Source: Bacteroidales bacterium
GTDB taxonomy: Bacteria > Bacteroidota > Bacteroidia > Bacteroidales > WCHB1-69
Length of the DNA stretch: 64,000 bases
Assembly (NCBI GenBank): GCA_017554325.1
Contig: JAFZIP010000008.1
Coordinates: 1-64,000 of the forward strand
Reading direction: 5' to 3'
A model generated the notes under the pieces. That model worked only from the letters and a program-made list of their open reading frames with translations. It was not told where the DNA came from and ran no database searches. Shown piece after piece: positions 62,614 to 64,000 of the stretch. The position numbers and the translations under genes are program-made. The stretch's first letter is position 1. Each line of letters starts with the position of its first letter.

Positions 62614-64000
62614 ATGAAAGGCAATATTTTTATTAATAAATATGTAATGGCATGTGCGATTGCGATTGTCATTACGCTGATAGGATTCATCTGCATCACC
62701 ACACTGCCTATTGAGCAGTATCCGGACATAGCACCACCCACCGTGCGTGTATCCACCTCCTACACCGGTGCCGACGCAAATACGATCATGAAGTCGGTGG
62801 TGCAGCCATTGGAGGAAAACATCAACGGTGTACCTGGCATGACCTACATCACCAGTTCGGCTTCGGCCTCGGGTGAAGTCTCCATCCAAGTCTATTTTGA
62901 ACAGGGTACCGATCCCGACCTCGCCGCCGTGAACGTGCAAAACCGCGTCAGCCGGGCCACGGCACTGCTGCCCTCCGAGGTGACAAAAGTGGGTGTGCAG
63001 GTGATGAAACAGCAGAACAACATCCTTCATATCGGTGCACTGAAAAGTACCGACGGCAAGTATGACGCTGATTTCATCGCCAATTACATTGACATTAATG
63101 TGCGTCCGCGACTGATGCGTATCACTGGCGTGGGCGATGTGATGTCGCTGGGTAACACATACGCTCTCCGCATCTGGCTGAAGCCCGATGTGATGGCGCA
63201 GTACGAACTGGAACCCAACGACGTGTTTGCAGCCATCGGCGGTCAGAGTTTCGTCGCCGCCACAGGATCCCTGGGTGAACAGAGCGAAAACGCCTACCAA
63301 TACTCGATGGAGTACAAGGGCACGCTCAAGACCGTCGAGGAGTTCAACGACATTGTGCTGCGCACGAGCGACGGAGGCCATCTCTTGCACCTGAGCGACG
63401 TGGCTGATGTGGAAATCGGTGCTGTGAGTTACAATTTCTCCTCCAACATCGACGGCAACCCCGGTACCATCTACATGGTGTTTCAGGCCCCTGGTGCCAA
63501 CGCCACCGAAGTGAATGCCCGCATCAACAAGCTCTATGAGGAACTGAAGCCTACGATGCCAGCCGGACTGGAATTTGAGATATTGGAAACTTCGGATGAT
63601 TTCCTCTTTGCCGCCATCCACAACGTAGTGGAAACACTTGTCATCGCCATCATCCTCGTTATTTTGGTCGTATATTTCTTCCTGCAGAGTTTTAAGGCAA
63701 CGATTATCCCCTCGCTGTCGATCATCGTATCGATGTTGGGAACATTTGCTATTGTTAAACTTGCCGGTTTCTCGCTGAACATATTGACATTGTTTGCGCT
63801 AGTGCTTGCCATCGGAACGGTGGTGGATGACGCTATCGTGGTCGTTGAAGCGGTAATGGCGAAGATGGAAGGCGGCATCTCAGATGCCCGTGAAGCCACG
63901 CGCCAGGCCATGAGCGATGTGTCCATAGCAGTCATCTCGTGCACGCTGGTATTCATGGCCGTGTTCATCCCTGTGGCCTTCATGCCCGGTACCTCGGGTA
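62614..64000 (+). CDS. RND efflux pump, AcrB family (3' partial)
   Basis: 462 residues are visible; the frame is open at the window end. Start MKGNIFINKYVMACAIAIVI, first helix, then the porter domain with PPTVRVSTSYTGADANT, and the membrane part with VVDDAIVVVE, whose Asp pair is the proton relay of HAE1 pumps. It starts 23 bases after the adaptor, in a small ttgaaaattgagaattgaga repeat. The pump should export hydrophobic compounds or drugs. Confidence 0.93.
   Translation, partial: MKGNIFINKYVMACAIAIVITLIGFICITTLPIEQYPDIAPPTVRVSTSYTGADANTIMKSVVQPLEENINGVPGMTYITSSASASGEVSIQVYFEQGTDPDLAAVNVQNRVSRATALLPSEVTKVGVQVMKQQNNILHIGALKSTDGKYDADFIANYIDINVRPRLMRITGVGDVMSLGNTYALRIWLKPDVMAQYELEPNDVFAAIGGQSFVAATGSLGEQSENAYQYSMEYKGTLKTVEEFNDIVLRTSDGGHLLHLSDVADVEIGAVSYNFSSNIDGNPGTIYMVFQAPGANATEVNARINKLYEELKPTMPAGLEFEILETSDDFLFAAIHNVVETLVIAIILVILVVYFFLQSFKATIIPSLSIIVSMLGTFAIVKLAGFSLNILTLFALVLAIGTVVDDAIVVVEAVMAKMEGGISDAREATRQAMSDVSIAVISCTLVFMAVFIPVAFMPGTSG

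Overview
The window is a piece of a chromosome from an uncultured-type member of the Bacteroidota, most likely Bacteroidales. The evidence is: C-terminal sorting domains of the type IX secretion system (genes ending at 2259 and 26034), a TonB receptor with a carboxypeptidase-regulatory-like N-terminus next to a DUF4249 lipoprotein, BatD, PCMD-like secreted proteins, promoters of the Bacteroidota form TAnnTTTG, and near absence of Shine-Dalgarno sequences. I see no tRNA, rRNA, CRISPR array or insertion sequence.

Region 1 (1-17480) is the most unusual part. Thirteen genes all read rightward with small gaps and end at a strong hairpin terminator (17439-17475). Order: an Ig-repeat type IX-secreted protein (cut by the window start), an outer-membrane barrel, a small exported protein, a zinc-ribbon/FHA protein with five tandem KKTERFV repeats, a soluble kinase-FHA protein, an FHA-transmembrane-trypsin protein, a second exported copy of the same trypsin domain, an exported unknown, a PP2C phosphatase with a membrane anchor, two membrane-anchored HQD-type Ser/Thr kinases, an exported helical-repeat/membrane protein and an exported BACON/OmpA-like protein. 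This looks like a trans-envelope phospho-threonine signalling system with periplasmic protease outputs. I do not recognise it as a described system.

Region 2 (17561-29637) is mixed housekeeping: a coiled-coil nuclease-like protein, a RecD/Pif1-type helicase with a G-quadruplex motif by its start, biotin ligase, a lipoprotein, PPi-type phosphofructokinase, MurA with Asp in place of the catalytic Cys, a glycosyltransferase, a type IX-secreted protein, a tRNA-dihydrouridine synthase, a prolyl oligopeptidase and a CDP-alcohol phosphatidyltransferase.

Region 3 (29638-41630) holds a hipBA module, a GNAT and a membrane acyltransferase, a zinc-ribbon protein, two related lipocalin-like genes (one truncated) around a CAT-like acetyltransferase, ffh, folD, pepE, a lipoprotein and batD. 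It is rich in palindromic and REP-like elements.

Region 4 (41641-48230) is the rplM-rpsI-rpsB-tsf operon, then a DUF5618-like gene, a dehydrogenase-zinc ribbon fusion and a PCMD-like exported protein. Region 5 (48361-57390, leftward) holds a radical SAM gene, pdxJ, three heterodisulfide-reductase-like Fe-S proteins with a VOC protein, and the DUF4249/TonB receptor pair. Region 6 (57490-64000) has pgi, a sodium:solute symporter, a DUF1295 protein and an RND efflux adaptor plus pump (cut by the window end).

Many intergenic gaps from about 19.6 kb onward carry degenerate tandem 7-8-mers (ctaatctt, aaactct, ttcaaagt and relatives). They are absent from the kinase operon. One such stretch has become coding sequence inside the acyltransferase gene.
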